A DNA stretch of 64,000 bases, taken from CAWANP01 sp963783445 (lineage in GTDB: Bacteria > Chloroflexota > Anaerolineae > JAAYZQ01). The notes under the pieces were generated by a model that was given only the letters and a program-made list of their open reading frames with translations, did no database searches and was not told the origin of the DNA. Below, piece by piece: positions 46,912 through 55,802 of this stretch. The position numbers and the translations under genes were made by a program. Numbering within the stretch: the stretch's first letter is position 1; every line of letters starts with the position of its first letter. Where the stretch lies: NCBI GenBank assembly GCA_963783445.1, contig CAWANP010000012.1, forward strand, positions 484,503-548,502. The letters are read 5' to 3'.

Positions 46912-47787
46912 CTAGATCTTTTCTACCTGCAAGAAATCAAGTTCAACGGGAGTTTCCCGGCCAAAGAAGGAAACCAGGATCCGTACCTTACCCTTGTCGG
47001 GAAAGATATCATCTACACCGCCCACAAAGTCCTCAAAGGGGCCGTCGCAGATACGAACTTTTTCGCCGGGACGGAAGGTAACTGTGACCCGGGGCGTCTC
47101 GGCGCGCATCCGCTTCAGGATTCTATCCACGTCACGTTTGCGCAAAGGTGTTGGTCTGCGGACCGAACCTACAAAGCCAGTCACGCCTGGGGTATTGCGC
47201 ACGACGTACCACGAATCCTCGTGCATGATCATTTCTACAAGGATATAGCCCGGAAAGATCCGGCGTTCAACCGTCCGCCGCTGTCCATCCTTAAGCTCGA
47301 TTTCCTCCTCGGTAGGTACCAGGACCTGAAAGATCTTATCTTGCATACCCAACGACTCGATCCGATGCTCCAGGTTCTTCTTGACTTTGTTCTCGTAGCC
47401 GGAGTAGCTGTGGATGACGAACCAGCTGTGGCCGTCAGACGACTCTTCTTCCGGATCGCTCTCCTGTTTTCCCCCGGCTTCCTCATCGTCATCGCCCAGA
47501 AGTGCCAGGAAGCCCAGACCGGCCTCATCTGACTCGTCTCCTGAATCAGAGTCCTTGTCTGGGACCGGCGTCGGCTCGGCCTCGGCTGGCTCAAGATAGG
47601 ACGCAAAGAGCTGGCGGGCCATCTCCTCTGGTTCCAGCGGCACCTCGGCGCCAGGCGTCTCGTCAGGTGACGCAGCGTCACCCGACGTCGCGTCGCCCGG
47701 CGTGACGCCGGTAACTTCCTCGACAGCCACGTCGTCCGCTTCGATCACTTCAGGCTCGATTGCGCTACTGCGTTCTTCTTCCATCAT
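46912..47787 (-). CDS. nusG: Transcription factor NusG with long acidic N-terminal extension
   Basis: 291 residues, against about 180 for typical NusG. The standard part begins near residue 119: WFVIHSYSGYENKVKKNLEHRI, then FPGYILVEMIMHEDSWYVVRNTPGVTGFVG, and ends with the KOW domain FRPGEKVRICDGPFEDFVG. The first 118 residues are mostly Glu, Asp, Pro, Ala and Ser. NusG couples RNA polymerase to the ribosome and Rho; the extension may add a binding surface. The ATG lies directly after secE. In-frame alternative starts exist but none removes the whole acidic stretch. Confidence 0.95.
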   Translation of the reverse strand: MMEEERSSAIEPEVIEADDVAVEEVTGVTPGDATSGDAASPDETPGAEVPLEPEEMARQLFASYLEPAEAEPTPVPDKDSDSGDESDEAGLGFLALLGDDDEEAGGKQESDPEEESSDGHSWFVIHSYSGYENKVKKNLEHRIESLGMQDKIFQVLVPTEEEIELKDGQRRTVERRIFPGYILVEMIMHEDSWYVVRNTPGVTGFVGSVRRPTPLRKRDVDRILKRMRAETPRVTVTFRPGEKVRICDGPFEDFVGGVDDIFPDKGKVRILVSFFGRETPVELDFLQVEKI

Positions 47788-47797
47788 TGCCCACTAG

Positions 47798-48010
47798 TTA
47801 CAGGAACAGGCCAAAGATCAAGGTGTATACCCAGTCGATGAGGCCCAAGACGATAGCCAGGAATGTGGTTACCAGGATAACAATAACCGTCAAGTTGACT
47901 GCCTCTCTCCGGGTCGGCCAAGAGACCTTTTTCAACTCGAAATAGGTTTCTCGGAAATACCGGACGATGCCGTTTTCTTGCACTTTCCTGGCGGTCGCTG
48001 ACCTTGCCAC
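47798..48010 (-). CDS. secE: Preprotein translocase subunit SecE
   Basis: 70 residues. The cytoplasmic motif YFRETYFELKKVSWPTRREAVNLT precedes one membrane helix (VIVILVTTFLAIVLGLIDWVYTLIF), as in single-helix SecE. It stabilises SecY in the protein channel. It lies between tRNA-Trp and nusG. Confidence 0.95.
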   Translation of the reverse strand: MARSATARKVQENGIVRYFRETYFELKKVSWPTRREAVNLTVIVILVTTFLAIVLGLIDWVYTLIFGLFL

Positions 48011-48152
48011 GGATCCTCTTCTCCTTTACCTACTATGCAACATGGGATCCCACAAGCATGTAAGGATGTCACGCTGCTTCGAATATCTGATTCCTAGACT
48101 TGAAGACACCGTCCCATCGTGCTCCCATGAGACGGTGTCCACTCTCCCAGGC

Positions 48153-48225
48153 AGGCCAGGCAGGACTTGAACCCGCAACCTACGGTTTTGGAGACCGTTG
48201 CTCTGCCAAATTGAGCTACTGGCCT
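48153..48225 (-). tRNA. tRNA-Trp (anticodon CCA)
   Basis: 73 bases, a cloverleaf on the minus strand with acceptor AGGCCAG / CTGGCCT, D arm TAGCTC, anticodon loop CTCCAAA and T arm GGTTCAAGTCC. Located between rpmG and secE, as in many bacteria. Confidence 0.93.
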
Positions 48226-48268
48226 GTGCAAGCCCAGGGCGGATCGCGATCCGCCCTGGGACCAAATC

Positions 48269-48433
48269 CTATTTCGTCTCTCGATGCAACGTATGCGTCC
48301 GGCAGCGCGAACAGTACTTTTTCAACTCCATACGGTTCGGGTCGTTGCGCCGATTCTTGGAAGACGTGTAATTCCGTTCCTTGCACTCGGTACATGCAAG
48401 GGTCATGACGATGCGAACTGCTCTTTTTGCCAT
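48269..48433 (-). CDS. rpmG: 50S ribosomal protein L33
   Basis: 54 residues. It opens MAKRAVRIVMTLACTECKER, then NYTSSKNRRNDPNRMELKKY and CSRCRTHTLHRETK. The four cysteines in CTEC and CSRC bind zinc, so this is the zinc-bound (C+) form. It lies immediately after tuf (10 bases), before tRNA-Trp. Confidence 0.97.
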   Translation of the reverse strand: MAKRAVRIVMTLACTECKERNYTSSKNRRNDPNRMELKKYCSRCRTHTLHRETK

Positions 48434-48443
48434 AGTCTAACCG

Positions 48444-49643
48444 CTATTTCACAATCTCGGTGATGACACCCGAGCCAACGGTTCGGCCGCCTTCGCGCAT
48501 GGCGAAGCGGGAACCAGCTTCCAGGGCCACCGGCACGATCAATTTCACACCCAGGCTCACATAGTCCCCGGGCATGACCATCTCTACGCCTTCCGGCATC
48601 TCCACCGCCCCTGTCACATCCAGGGTGCCAATGTAGAACTGCGGCCGGTACCCGGCAAAGAAGGGCGTATGCCTGCCGCCCTCATCCCGCCGCAAGACGT
48701 AGACCTCACCTGTGAACTCTGTGTGCGGCTTGATGCTTCCTGGCTTGGCCAGCACCTGTCCCCGCTCTACGTCCTCACGATCGATGCCTCGCAGCAGACA
48801 GCCAACGTTGTCCCCGGCCATGCCCTCGTCGAGGATCTTGCGGAACATCTCCACCCCGGTGCAAACGGTCTTGACCGTTTCTTTGATGCCAATGATCTCG
48901 ACTTCGTCCATGGTATGGATCATTCCCCGGTCCACGCGACCGGTGACCACGGTGCCCCGTCCCTTGATGCTGAACACGTCCTCGATGGGCATCAAGAAAG
49001 GCTTGTCGACGTCGCGCTCAGGCGTCGGGATGTACTCGTCCACCACTCGCATCAACTCCCAGATGCAAGCATACTCGGGGGCGTCCAGATCCTCGTTGGT
49101 GCTCTCCAGGGCGTCGCGCGCGCTGCCGCGGACGATGGGAATGTCATCACCGGGGAAGCCGTAGCTGCTGAGCAGCTCGCGAAGCTCCAACTCGACCAGT
49201 TCGAGCAGTTCCGGGTCGTCCATCATGTCGGTTTTGTTCAAAAAGACGACCATGGCCGGCACTTCAACCTGACGCGCCAGCAAGACATGCTCGCGGGTCT
49301 GGGGCATGGGCCCATCAGGAGCAGCCACGACCAGGATGGCGCCATCCATCTGTGCGGCGCCGGTGATCATGTTTTTGATATAGTCGACGTGCCCTGGGCA
49401 GTCGACGTGGGCATAGTGCCGGTTCTCGGTCTCGTACTCGACGTGAGCGATGGCGATGGTGATACCGCGGGCCTTTTCCTCAGGAGCGTTATCAATGGAA
49501 TCAAAGGCCCGGAAATCGGCCCAGCCCTTCATCCCTAAGGTCTTGGTGATAGCCGCGGTCAAGGTTGTCTTGCCGTGGTCAATGTGGCCAATGGTGCCCA
49601 CGTTCACATGTGGTTTTGTTCGCTCGAACTTTGCCTTTCCCAT
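48444..49643 (-). CDS. tuf: Elongation factor Tu
   Basis: 399 residues. G1 GHIDHGKTT, effector RGITIAIAHVEYET, G3 DCPGHVDY, G4 NKTDM and G5 RGSA are in order, followed by domains II and III ending SGVITEIVK. It delivers aminoacyl-tRNA to the ribosome. Downstream of two tRNA-Thr genes and a consensus promoter, it starts the translation block tuf-rpmG-tRNA-Trp-secE-nusG and onward. AGGAGG precedes the ATG. Confidence 0.99.
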   Translation of the reverse strand: MGKAKFERTKPHVNVGTIGHIDHGKTTLTAAITKTLGMKGWADFRAFDSIDNAPEEKARGITIAIAHVEYETENRHYAHVDCPGHVDYIKNMITGAAQMDGAILVVAAPDGPMPQTREHVLLARQVEVPAMVVFLNKTDMMDDPELLELVELELRELLSSYGFPGDDIPIVRGSARDALESTNEDLDAPEYACIWELMRVVDEYIPTPERDVDKPFLMPIEDVFSIKGRGTVVTGRVDRGMIHTMDEVEIIGIKETVKTVCTGVEMFRKILDEGMAGDNVGCLLRGIDREDVERGQVLAKPGSIKPHTEFTGEVYVLRRDEGGRHTPFFAGYRPQFYIGTLDVTGAVEMPEGVEMVMPGDYVSLGVKLIVPVALEAGSRFAMREGGRTVGSGVITEIVK

Positions 49644-49685
49644 ACTAGAACCTCCTGGTGCTGTTCAAAATCATTCCCTTGTTCA

Positions 49686-49758
49686 AGCCCACGATGGGAT
49701 TTGAACCCATGACCTCGCCCTTACCAAGGGAGTGCTCTGCCGTCTGAGCTACGTGGGC
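49686..49758 (-). tRNA. tRNA-Thr (anticodon GGT)
   Basis: 73 bases. Acceptor GCCCACG / CGTGGGC, D arm TAGCTCAGACGGCAGAGCA, anticodon stem CCCTT-GGT-AAGGG and T arm GGTTCAAATCC on the minus strand. Confidence 0.93.
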
Positions 49759-49770
49759 ATATTTCCCTAG

Positions 49771-49843
49771 AGCCACCCGTCGGATTCGAACCGACGACCC
49801 AGCGCTTACAAGGCGCTTGCTCTGCCATCTGAGCTAGGGTGGC
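49771..49843 (-). tRNA. tRNA-Thr (anticodon TGT)
   Basis: 73 bases. Acceptor GCCACCC / GGGTGGC, D arm TAGCTCAGATGGCAGAGCA, anticodon loop CTTGTAA and T arm GGTTCGAATCC. It lies just before the tRNA-Thr(GGT) and tuf. Confidence 0.93.
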
Positions 49844-49931
49844 CAGCGTTCGAACTCCACCCAGACCGCCACCCTGAATCACTGCGCAAAAAAACCGCGG
49901 CGCAAAGCACGCCAGGGTCATGTGGCGGCTT

Positions 49932-49960
49932 AGTATACTGACATTCAATACAAATGTCAA
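49932..49960 (-). promoter_or_regulatory. Consensus promoter of the tRNA-Thr/tuf operon
   Basis: Minus strand TTGACA, 17-base spacer, TATACT, about 90 bases before tRNA-Thr(TGT). Nothing else is clear between here and the tRNA-Ser gene. Confidence 0.8.
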
Positions 49961-50023
49961 ATCATGCCTGTCGTATTACGCGACAGATGGTACCATTGGC
50001 CAGGCAGGATCGCCGGCGACAGG

Positions 50024-50110
50024 CGGAGGGGGTGGGATTCGAACCCACGGAGCACTGCTGCTCACACGTTTTCGAGACGCGCGCATTCGGCCGGACTATG
50101 CTACCCCTCC
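50024..50110 (-). tRNA. tRNA-Ser (anticodon CGA)
   Basis: 87 bases with the long variable arm of serine tRNAs. Acceptor GGAGGGG / CCCCTCC, anticodon loop CTCGAAA and T arm GGTTCGAATCC on the minus strand. Confidence 0.93.
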
Positions 50111-50122
50111 TCGCAAAAAGGC

Positions 50123-50151
50123 ATTATAGCACAGAAACCCATGGCCAGCAA
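50123..50151 (-). promoter_or_regulatory. Promoter of tRNA-Ser
   Basis: Minus strand TTGCTG, 17-base spacer, TATAAT, 12 bases upstream of the tRNA. Confidence 0.7.
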
Positions 50152-50379
50152 AACCTCCCCGCCCTGTTGTCCAGCCCGCCGCAAGTTCTCCATAAAACGG
50201 CTCGGCCCTCGCATAGTGCAAGCTGTCATTCCTGCTCTGGTCGATTTTCTGCAATTGTGCCCCACGACACGAGGTACAAGCGAGTGTTCACACAGTCTGG
50301 AAGGCGGGAATCTACCCGCTGTTTTCTGCAGTTATCCATCTCTTCGAGGGCCCTCTACCGCCTTCGAGTATCCCGTGGC

Positions 50380-50448
50380 GGAGTGACGTGCCGGTGGGTC
50401 ACTAGAGCTTATTTCAACATCGTGGGTGACTTGGAACCAAGTCGCCCA
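50380..50448 (+). repeat. Inverted repeats upstream of the tandem repeat
   Basis: GTGAC pairs with GTCAC around a spacer near 50385, and GGGTGACTTGG with CCAAGTCGCCC near 50424-50448 makes a strong hairpin. Neither overlaps a gene. Confidence 0.5.
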
Positions 50449-50460
50449 TGCTGTCAACCT

Positions 50461-50679
50461 GTACCTTGCGGAGTACGCATCCTCAGATGCGAACGGACTG
50501 AGCTTCATGGGGAAAACGTTCCGCATCAGGGGATGCTCCACTCTACAGAAGGCAGGAGCACGTTCACTTTCCACTTGCGGAGTTTGCATCCTCAGATGCG
50601 AACGGACCAAGCCTCATGGGGAAAACGTTCCGCATCAGGGGATGCTCCACTCCACAGAAGGCAGGAGCACGTTCACTTT
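50461..50679 (+). repeat. Tandem repeat of two ~110-base units
   Basis: Unit 1 (50461-50570) and unit 2 (50571-50679) are nearly identical, with about ten differences. Each holds two small hairpins, GCATC-CTCA-GATGC and GCATC-AGGG-GATGC, plus GGGGAAAACGTTCC. A partial third end (GTACCTGCAAAG) follows. It lies between tRNA-Ser and the trpS promoter, with no gene. The rest of 50152-50738 shows nothing else. Confidence 0.85.
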
Positions 50680-50738
50680 GTACCTGCAAAGCTGAAAGAT
50701 ACCCCGTGCTAGTGTGCTGGTCTGGTTTTTCCTGGTGC

Positions 50739-50767
50739 TTGCCGCCCAACAGCTTTTGGAGTATAAT
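50739..50767 (+). promoter_or_regulatory. Promoter of trpS-lepA
   Basis: TTGCCG, 17-base spacer, TATAAT, about 98 bases before the trpS ATG. The tandem repeat lies upstream, so it is probably not transcribed with trpS. Confidence 0.7.
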
Positions 50768-50864
50768 GCGGGTTCTACCTGATCGAGGCAGTCTGGTCCA
50801 CTCACCGGCTTGGGGCGAGGACCGCTCGACTGTGCTGGAACAAAGACAAAGGAGCAGGTCTAGA

Positions 50865-51845
50865 ATGGCGAAAAAGGGAAGGGTTTTCAGTGGGGCACGG
50901 CCCACCGGCCGCCAGCACCTTGGCAACTATCTGGGAGCGATCCGCAATTATGTGGCGCTCCAGGATGAGTACGAGTGCGTATATTCTGTGGTCGATCTCC
51001 ATGCCTTGACAACCCTCGAGGATACAGACAAGCTGGTAGAGTGGACACGTGAGATGACCCTCGATTGGCTGGCTGCGGGAATGCGTCCTGAGGAAACCAT
51101 CATCTTTGTGCAGTCCCACGTGCCGCAGGTCACCGAACTCCACATGATCCTGTCCATGGTAACGCCACTGGGTTGGCTCACCCGGCTGCCAACCTTCAAG
51201 GAGAAGGTCCGCCAGAATCCCGACAATGTCAACTATGGCCTGGTAGGTTATCCGGTGCTCATGGCGTCGGATATCGCCATGTACAAAGCGGACACAGTTC
51301 CGGTCGGCGTGGACCAGGCGCCCCATCTGGAATTCACCCGCGAGATCGTCCGCCGCTTCAACCGCCTTTTTGGCGAGGTACTGGTGGAACCGCAGGCCAA
51401 GCACACCGAGTTCACCAAGGTATTGGGTCTCGACGGCAAGGCCAAGATGGGCAAATCGCTGGACAACCACATCGAGATCGCTGCCAGCCCTGAAGAGATC
51501 TGGCAGCGGGTGCGGATGATGGTCACAGACCCTGCCCGCCGCTACCGGAACGACCCCGGCCACCCGGAGGTCTGCAATGTATTCAGCCTCCACAAATTCT
51601 TCTCGCCCGACCAGGTTGGCCAGATCGAATTGGATTGCCGCGCAGGTACGATTGGCTGTGTCGACTGCAAAAAGCTATTCGCCCAGAACCTGAGCGACTA
51701 TTTTGCCCCCTTCCGCGAGCGACGCGCCCGGCTGGAAGCGGACCCTGACCACATCTGGGACGTGCTGGCCGACGGCGCCCGCCGGGCCGGCATCATTGCC
51801 GACGAGGTCATCAGCGAGGTCAAAGAAGCGGTGGGACTGCCATAG
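50865..51845 (+). CDS. trpS: Tryptophanyl-tRNA synthetase
   Basis: 326 residues from the ATG at 50865, preceded by AAAGGAGCAGG. The class I motif is FSGARPTGRQHLGNYLGA (HIGH-like HLGN), with the second motif KMGKSLDNHI. VPVGVDQAPHLEFTREI binds the adenylate. It charges tRNA-Trp. The stop is followed at 24 bases by lepA, so the two form an operon. Confidence 0.98.
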   Translation: MAKKGRVFSGARPTGRQHLGNYLGAIRNYVALQDEYECVYSVVDLHALTTLEDTDKLVEWTREMTLDWLAAGMRPEETIIFVQSHVPQVTELHMILSMVTPLGWLTRLPTFKEKVRQNPDNVNYGLVGYPVLMASDIAMYKADTVPVGVDQAPHLEFTREIVRRFNRLFGEVLVEPQAKHTEFTKVLGLDGKAKMGKSLDNHIEIAASPEEIWQRVRMMVTDPARRYRNDPGHPEVCNVFSLHKFFSPDQVGQIELDCRAGTIGCVDCKKLFAQNLSDYFAPFRERRARLEADPDHIWDVLADGARRAGIIADEVISEVKEAVGLP

Positions 51846-51869
51846 CGGCCACGCAGATAGGGCGGAACC

Positions 51870-53672
51870 ATGCAGCAGCAGCGCATCCGTAACTTTTGTA
51901 TCATTGCCCATATCGATCACGGCAAGAGCACCCTGGCCGACCGTTTGCTGGAGCGCACCGGCACTGTAAGCAAGCGGGAGATGATGGATCAGGTCTTGGA
52001 CACCATGGACCTGGAGCGCGAAAAGGGCGTGACCATCAAGGCCTCGGCTGTGCGCTTGGCCTACACGGCGGCCGATGGCCTGGAGTACGAGCTGAACCTG
52101 ATCGATACGCCGGGGCACGTGGACTTTACCTATGAGGTAAGCCGGGCCCTGGCCGCCTGCGAGGGAGCGTTGCTGGTCGTCGATGCCAGCCAGGGGGTAC
52201 AGGCCCAGACCCTGGCCAATCTGTACCTGGCCCTTGATGCCGGTCTGACCATCGTGCTCATCATCAACAAGATCGACCTCATCTCGGCCCAGCCAGAAGT
52301 GGTGGCTCAGGAGGTGGAGGATCTTCTGGCCATCCCCGCCGACGGTGCGATCTATACCTCCGCCAAACTCGGCACGGGCGCAGAAACCGTGCTGCAGGCG
52401 GTGGTGGACAACGTTCCCCCGCCGGTTGGGCGCCCGGACCAGCCCCTGCGGGCCCTGATATTTGATTCCCACTATGATACCTACAAGGGCGTGATCGCCT
52501 ACGTCCGCGTCATAGACGGCCAGATTGGCCGCAACGACGCGCTGATGCTGATGTCAAACCTGCAGCCGGTGCTCCCCATCGAGGTTGGTGTCTTTCGCCC
52601 GGGCATGGAACCATGCGAGAGCCTGAATGCCGGCGAAGTGGGTTACGTGGCCACCGGCCTGAAGACGCTGCTAGATTGTCGCGTGGGCGATACCTTTACC
52701 TCAGCGTCGAGCCCGGCCGCTGAGCCGTTGGCCGGCTACCGCCCGGCCAAACCCATGGTCTTTGCCGGGCTCTATCCCGCCGAAGGTGAAGACTATGCCG
52801 TGCTGCGTGATGCCCTGGCCAGGCTGCAGCTCAACGATGCATCGCTCATCTATGAGCCTGAAACTTCTCAGGCCCTGGGTTTTGGCTTCCGCTGCGGTTT
52901 CCTGGGTCTCTTTCACATGGACATCATCCAGGAGCGGCTGGAGCGGGAGTATGACCTGGACATTGTCTTTACCTCGCCCAGCGTCGAGTATCAGGTACTC
53001 AAGACCGACGGCGAACTGTTGGAAATAGACAACCCGGCCAAGCTGCCTCCTGAGAACGAGATAGAGCAGATAGAGGAACCATGGATGCAGATCCAGATCT
53101 TTACGCCTGCCGAATTCATCGGTCCGGTCATGGACCTGGTGATCAAGCGCCGGGGCGAGATGAAAAAGATGGAATACCTCGATGCCAAGCGGGTTCTCCT
53201 GACCTACGAGATCCCCCTGACCGAGATCCTCGTGGACTTTTACGACCAGCTCAAGAGCCGGACCAAGGGCTATGCCTCGCTGGACTATGCGCCCGCCGGC
53301 TATCGTCCCGGCGATATGGTCAAGTTAGAGGTGCTGGTGGGCGGCACGCCCGTGGATGCCCTGTCCATCATTATCCATCGCGAGCAGACCTTTCACAAGG
53401 GCCAGCGTTTGGTGACCAAGATGAAGAAGGCCATCCCTCGCCAGATGTTTGACGTGGCTATCCAGGCAGCGGTTGGCAGCCGTGTGATCAGCCGGGCCAA
53501 TGTCAAGGCGCTGCGTAAAGATGTGCTGTCCAAGTGTTATGGCGGCGACGTGAGCAGAAAGCGCAAATTGCTGGAGAAGCAGAAAAAAGGCAAAAAGCGC
53601 ATGAAAAAGATCGGGCACGTCGATGTCCCCCAGGAAGCCTTTATGACCGTGCTCCGGCTGGCAGAGGAATAG
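51870..53672 (+). CDS. lepA: Elongation factor 4 (LepA)
   Basis: 600 residues. G1 IAHIDHGKSTLADRLLE, effector EREKGVTIKA, G3 DTPGHVDFTYEV and G4 NKIDL. The LepA-specific domain ends with KKAIPRQMFDVAIQAAVG and the basic C-terminus KRKLLEKQKKGKKRMK. It can back-translocate stalled ribosomes. No frameshift. Confidence 0.98.
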   Translation: MQQQRIRNFCIIAHIDHGKSTLADRLLERTGTVSKREMMDQVLDTMDLEREKGVTIKASAVRLAYTAADGLEYELNLIDTPGHVDFTYEVSRALAACEGALLVVDASQGVQAQTLANLYLALDAGLTIVLIINKIDLISAQPEVVAQEVEDLLAIPADGAIYTSAKLGTGAETVLQAVVDNVPPPVGRPDQPLRALIFDSHYDTYKGVIAYVRVIDGQIGRNDALMLMSNLQPVLPIEVGVFRPGMEPCESLNAGEVGYVATGLKTLLDCRVGDTFTSASSPAAEPLAGYRPAKPMVFAGLYPAEGEDYAVLRDALARLQLNDASLIYEPETSQALGFGFRCGFLGLFHMDIIQERLEREYDLDIVFTSPSVEYQVLKTDGELLEIDNPAKLPPENEIEQIEEPWMQIQIFTPAEFIGPVMDLVIKRRGEMKKMEYLDAKRVLLTYEIPLTEILVDFYDQLKSRTKGYASLDYAPAGYRPGDMVKLEVLVGGTPVDALSIIIHREQTFHKGQRLVTKMKKAIPRQMFDVAIQAAVGSRVISRANVKALRKDVLSKCYGGDVSRKRKLLEKQKKGKKRMKKIGHVDVPQEAFMTVLRLAEE

Positions 53673-53698
53673 CCGCCAACGATACCCCCAAAAACAAA

Positions 53699-53724
53699 GG
53701 TCTTCCAATGATCATTGGAAGACC
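53699..53724 (-). terminator. Terminator of the radical SAM gene cluster
   Basis: A perfect 26-base palindrome built on GGTCTTCCAATG and CATTGGAAGACC. On the minus strand it is followed by TTTGTTTTT, so it terminates the cluster at 53751; it also lies after lepA. Confidence 0.85.
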
Positions 53725-53750
53725 TCGAGAACCCTGGCGGAACAAACAGA

Positions 53751-55115
53751 CTAGGTTTCAGCTTCGCCCTCAGCTGGTGGCTCGTGATGCTTTGCATAGA
53801 GGGGGCAACCCCCACCGCACAGGACATGGTCGGGGCAGTCGTGGCACTTTTCCATCATGAAATCCCGGTTTCGCAGATAGCGGGCCAGCTCGTGGTCCCA
53901 GATGCTGTCCCAGGGATCGCTGAGCAGGTTGCCCAGCGCTGAAAAGTAGCTCTGGCAGGGGATCACGTCGCCGTTGGGTTCTACGCACATGTTGTACCTG
54001 GCCGCGGTGCAGCCCTTGATACCCAGTTCCATGCCGATGGGATCGAATTCGCAGTACTGGGTTGGCGTGTACCAGATAAGGCGCATGTGGTGCTCCTGCG
54101 CCGCCTCTTTGACCCGCTCCAGAATGGGCTCCAGTTCGTCCTCGCGCAGACCGCTGCCCACGGCCACCGCCGAGCCCGAATAGATGAGGCTGTTGCAGCC
54201 AAAAGTAGGCACGCCCAGGGACGCGGCGAATGCAATCGTCTCCACGATGCCGTCGACGTTCTCGGTGGTCATGGTCGTGTTGGTCATCATATAGACGTCG
54301 GCGTCCACCACGGTTCTGATGCCCGCTACCGTTTCTTCCCAGGCGCCCTCTACACCGACCATCCGGTCGTGGATGGCCGGGTCGTGGCTCTCCAACGTGA
54401 TCTGGATGTGGTCGAGCCCGGCCACGAGCAGCTGGTCCAGGTAGTCCCTGTCCCCCAACGCGCGCCCGTGGGTCTGCAAGCCCGTGATCAAGCCCACGTC
54501 CTCGGCGTACTGGACGATCTCGATCAGGTCCGGCCGTAGGGTTGCTTCGCCGCCGGTGAAGGTGAGGTGGGGGATGCCCAGTTCCCAGCAGCGATCGATG
54601 ACGCGTTTCCACTGCTCGGTGGACATCTCGGGAAAGTCGGCGGGCCGGCCCACGTAGCAGTGGGGGCAGTCGTTCTGGCAGCGATAGGTCAGTGCCAGGT
54701 CCATGCGGTAGGGGGCCGAGATCTCGGCGCTCATCGGTTCGATGCGATGCACATCCAGGTGCGTGACCGGACAGACCTCCTCGTCCGCCTGGGCCAGGGT
54801 CCAGATGGTCTCCTCCAGTTCCTCATAGTCGGCGCGGGCCACCCGTTCGCTCACCTTGTAGCGCTTGGCCAGCTCGCGCGCCGCCTCCTGGGCCGATTTT
54901 CCCCGCAGGATCATGCTGGCGTGCTCTGTGGCCGTCTGATTGAGATGCAGCATCCTGGCCGCGTTGATGAGCAGCACGCCATGCCCATCCTTTTCCACGC
55001 GCAGGTGCATGCGGTACTGGCGGGTTGAATCAGGCGGTGTGTGGTATTCATAGAAACCCGTAGTGATTGGGTGTGGTGGCTCGAAATATCGCTTAACACG
55101 TTCCAGAATTGTCAC
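53751..55115 (-). CDS. Radical SAM/SPASM protein with N-terminal PqqD-like domain
   Basis: 454 residues, start GTG after CAGGGGGAG. Residues about 35-110 resemble PqqD, the RiPP-recognition fold (HLNQTATEHASMILRGKSAQ, AKRYKVSERVARADYEELE). The SAM cluster motif is CQNDCPHC at 146-153 (CxxxCxxC), with FTGGEATLRPDL later. The C-terminal SPASM region has GCTAARYNMCVEPNGDVIPC and CHDCPDHVLCGGGC (CxxCxxxxxCxxxC) for auxiliary clusters. This layout is that of peptide-modifying enzymes such as PqqE and sactisynthases. No small precursor gene lies beside it. Two genes upstream in the same strand is a membrane protein with a Cys-Ala tail. Confidence 0.88.
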   Translation of the reverse strand: MTILERVKRYFEPPHPITTGFYEYHTPPDSTRQYRMHLRVEKDGHGVLLINAARMLHLNQTATEHASMILRGKSAQEAARELAKRYKVSERVARADYEELEETIWTLAQADEEVCPVTHLDVHRIEPMSAEISAPYRMDLALTYRCQNDCPHCYVGRPADFPEMSTEQWKRVIDRCWELGIPHLTFTGGEATLRPDLIEIVQYAEDVGLITGLQTHGRALGDRDYLDQLLVAGLDHIQITLESHDPAIHDRMVGVEGAWEETVAGIRTVVDADVYMMTNTTMTTENVDGIVETIAFAASLGVPTFGCNSLIYSGSAVAVGSGLREDELEPILERVKEAAQEHHMRLIWYTPTQYCEFDPIGMELGIKGCTAARYNMCVEPNGDVIPCQSYFSALGNLLSDPWDSIWDHELARYLRNRDFMMEKCHDCPDHVLCGGGCPLYAKHHEPPAEGEAET

Positions 55116-55151
55116 AGTTTACTCCCCCTGAGATGAGGCAAGCGCAGGCCT

Positions 55152-55802
55152 TCACTCATTTCTTCGCCTACCCTCTCGAGTCCGCTCCCATAGCTCCCTG
55201 TAGGCCGCCTGGACGGAAGGATCGAGGCTGTCCGCAAAGGACAAGGATAGATCCAGGCGAGCGATCAAGTCCTGTACGTCGGCCAGATCTCGCAGCCGAT
55301 GTGGCGCGCTTGTACCCGAAGCTAGCTTTAGCTCAATCAGCGTTTCCAATGCGACGACCCTTATGCCTTCAACCTCGACGGCCACCCCGGGGGCTGCCGG
55401 GTCAGGGAATGCCACCGGCTTGGGCAGACCATCACCAGGGTATTCGGCGGTCGTCACAATCTCGATACGCACACCCGTCTCGGTGTCGCGAAAAGTCTTC
55501 TGGGCGCCTTCGAAGGCGGGCCGGTACCCGCGCCCCACGAGCTGCTGGCGGAAGCGCTGCAGGTTTGGCGCTGTCAAGAGCAGGTCAATATCCTCTGTCA
55601 GCCGCGGATATCCATGCTCGGCCAGGGCCAGTCCGCCCAGCAGTGCGTAGGCAATGCGCTCTCTGTCAAGTCGCATCGCCAACCGCTGCAATGTGCTGTG
55701 CAGCCGTCCTTCTCCGCCCAAATAGGCGCTGGCTTCGCGCAGCATTGTGTCTCCGCCTTGCCGCAGCACGTCCTCGTAGGTTACGGAGGGCTCTTCTGGC
55801 AC
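55152..55802 (-). CDS. Nucleotidyltransferase-like protein (AbiEii/MNT-type fold)
   Basis: 216 residues, GTG start directly after the TAA of the DUF2207 gene, so coupled to it. The motif ALLGGLALAEHGYPRLTEDIDLLL near 52-75 carries the GG...DxD pattern of nucleotidyltransferase folds, and the core IRVVALETLIELKLASG... RLRDLADVQDLI follows AbiEii-type antidomains. Such proteins include toxin NTases and unknown single-domain forms. No antitoxin partner is visible here. Role in this cluster is unclear. Confidence 0.75.
   Translation of the reverse strand: MPEEPSVTYEDVLRQGGDTMLREASAYLGGEGRLHSTLQRLAMRLDRERIAYALLGGLALAEHGYPRLTEDIDLLLTAPNLQRFRQQLVGRGYRPAFEGAQKTFRDTETGVRIEIVTTAEYPGDGLPKPVAFPDPAAPGVAVEVEGIRVVALETLIELKLASGTSAPHRLRDLADVQDLIARLDLSLSFADSLDPSVQAAYRELWERTREGRRRNE

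Noticed and set aside
50461..50679. CRISPR array
   Set aside because: Only two units of about 110 bases with no spacers of constant length.
49954..50712. 252-codon open frame on the plus strand
   Set aside because: It runs through tRNA-Ser and the tandem repeat and has no domain.
50461..50865. T-box ahead of trpS
   Set aside because: I found no AGGGTGGNACCGCG-like T-box sequence, and the promoter lies downstream of the repeats.
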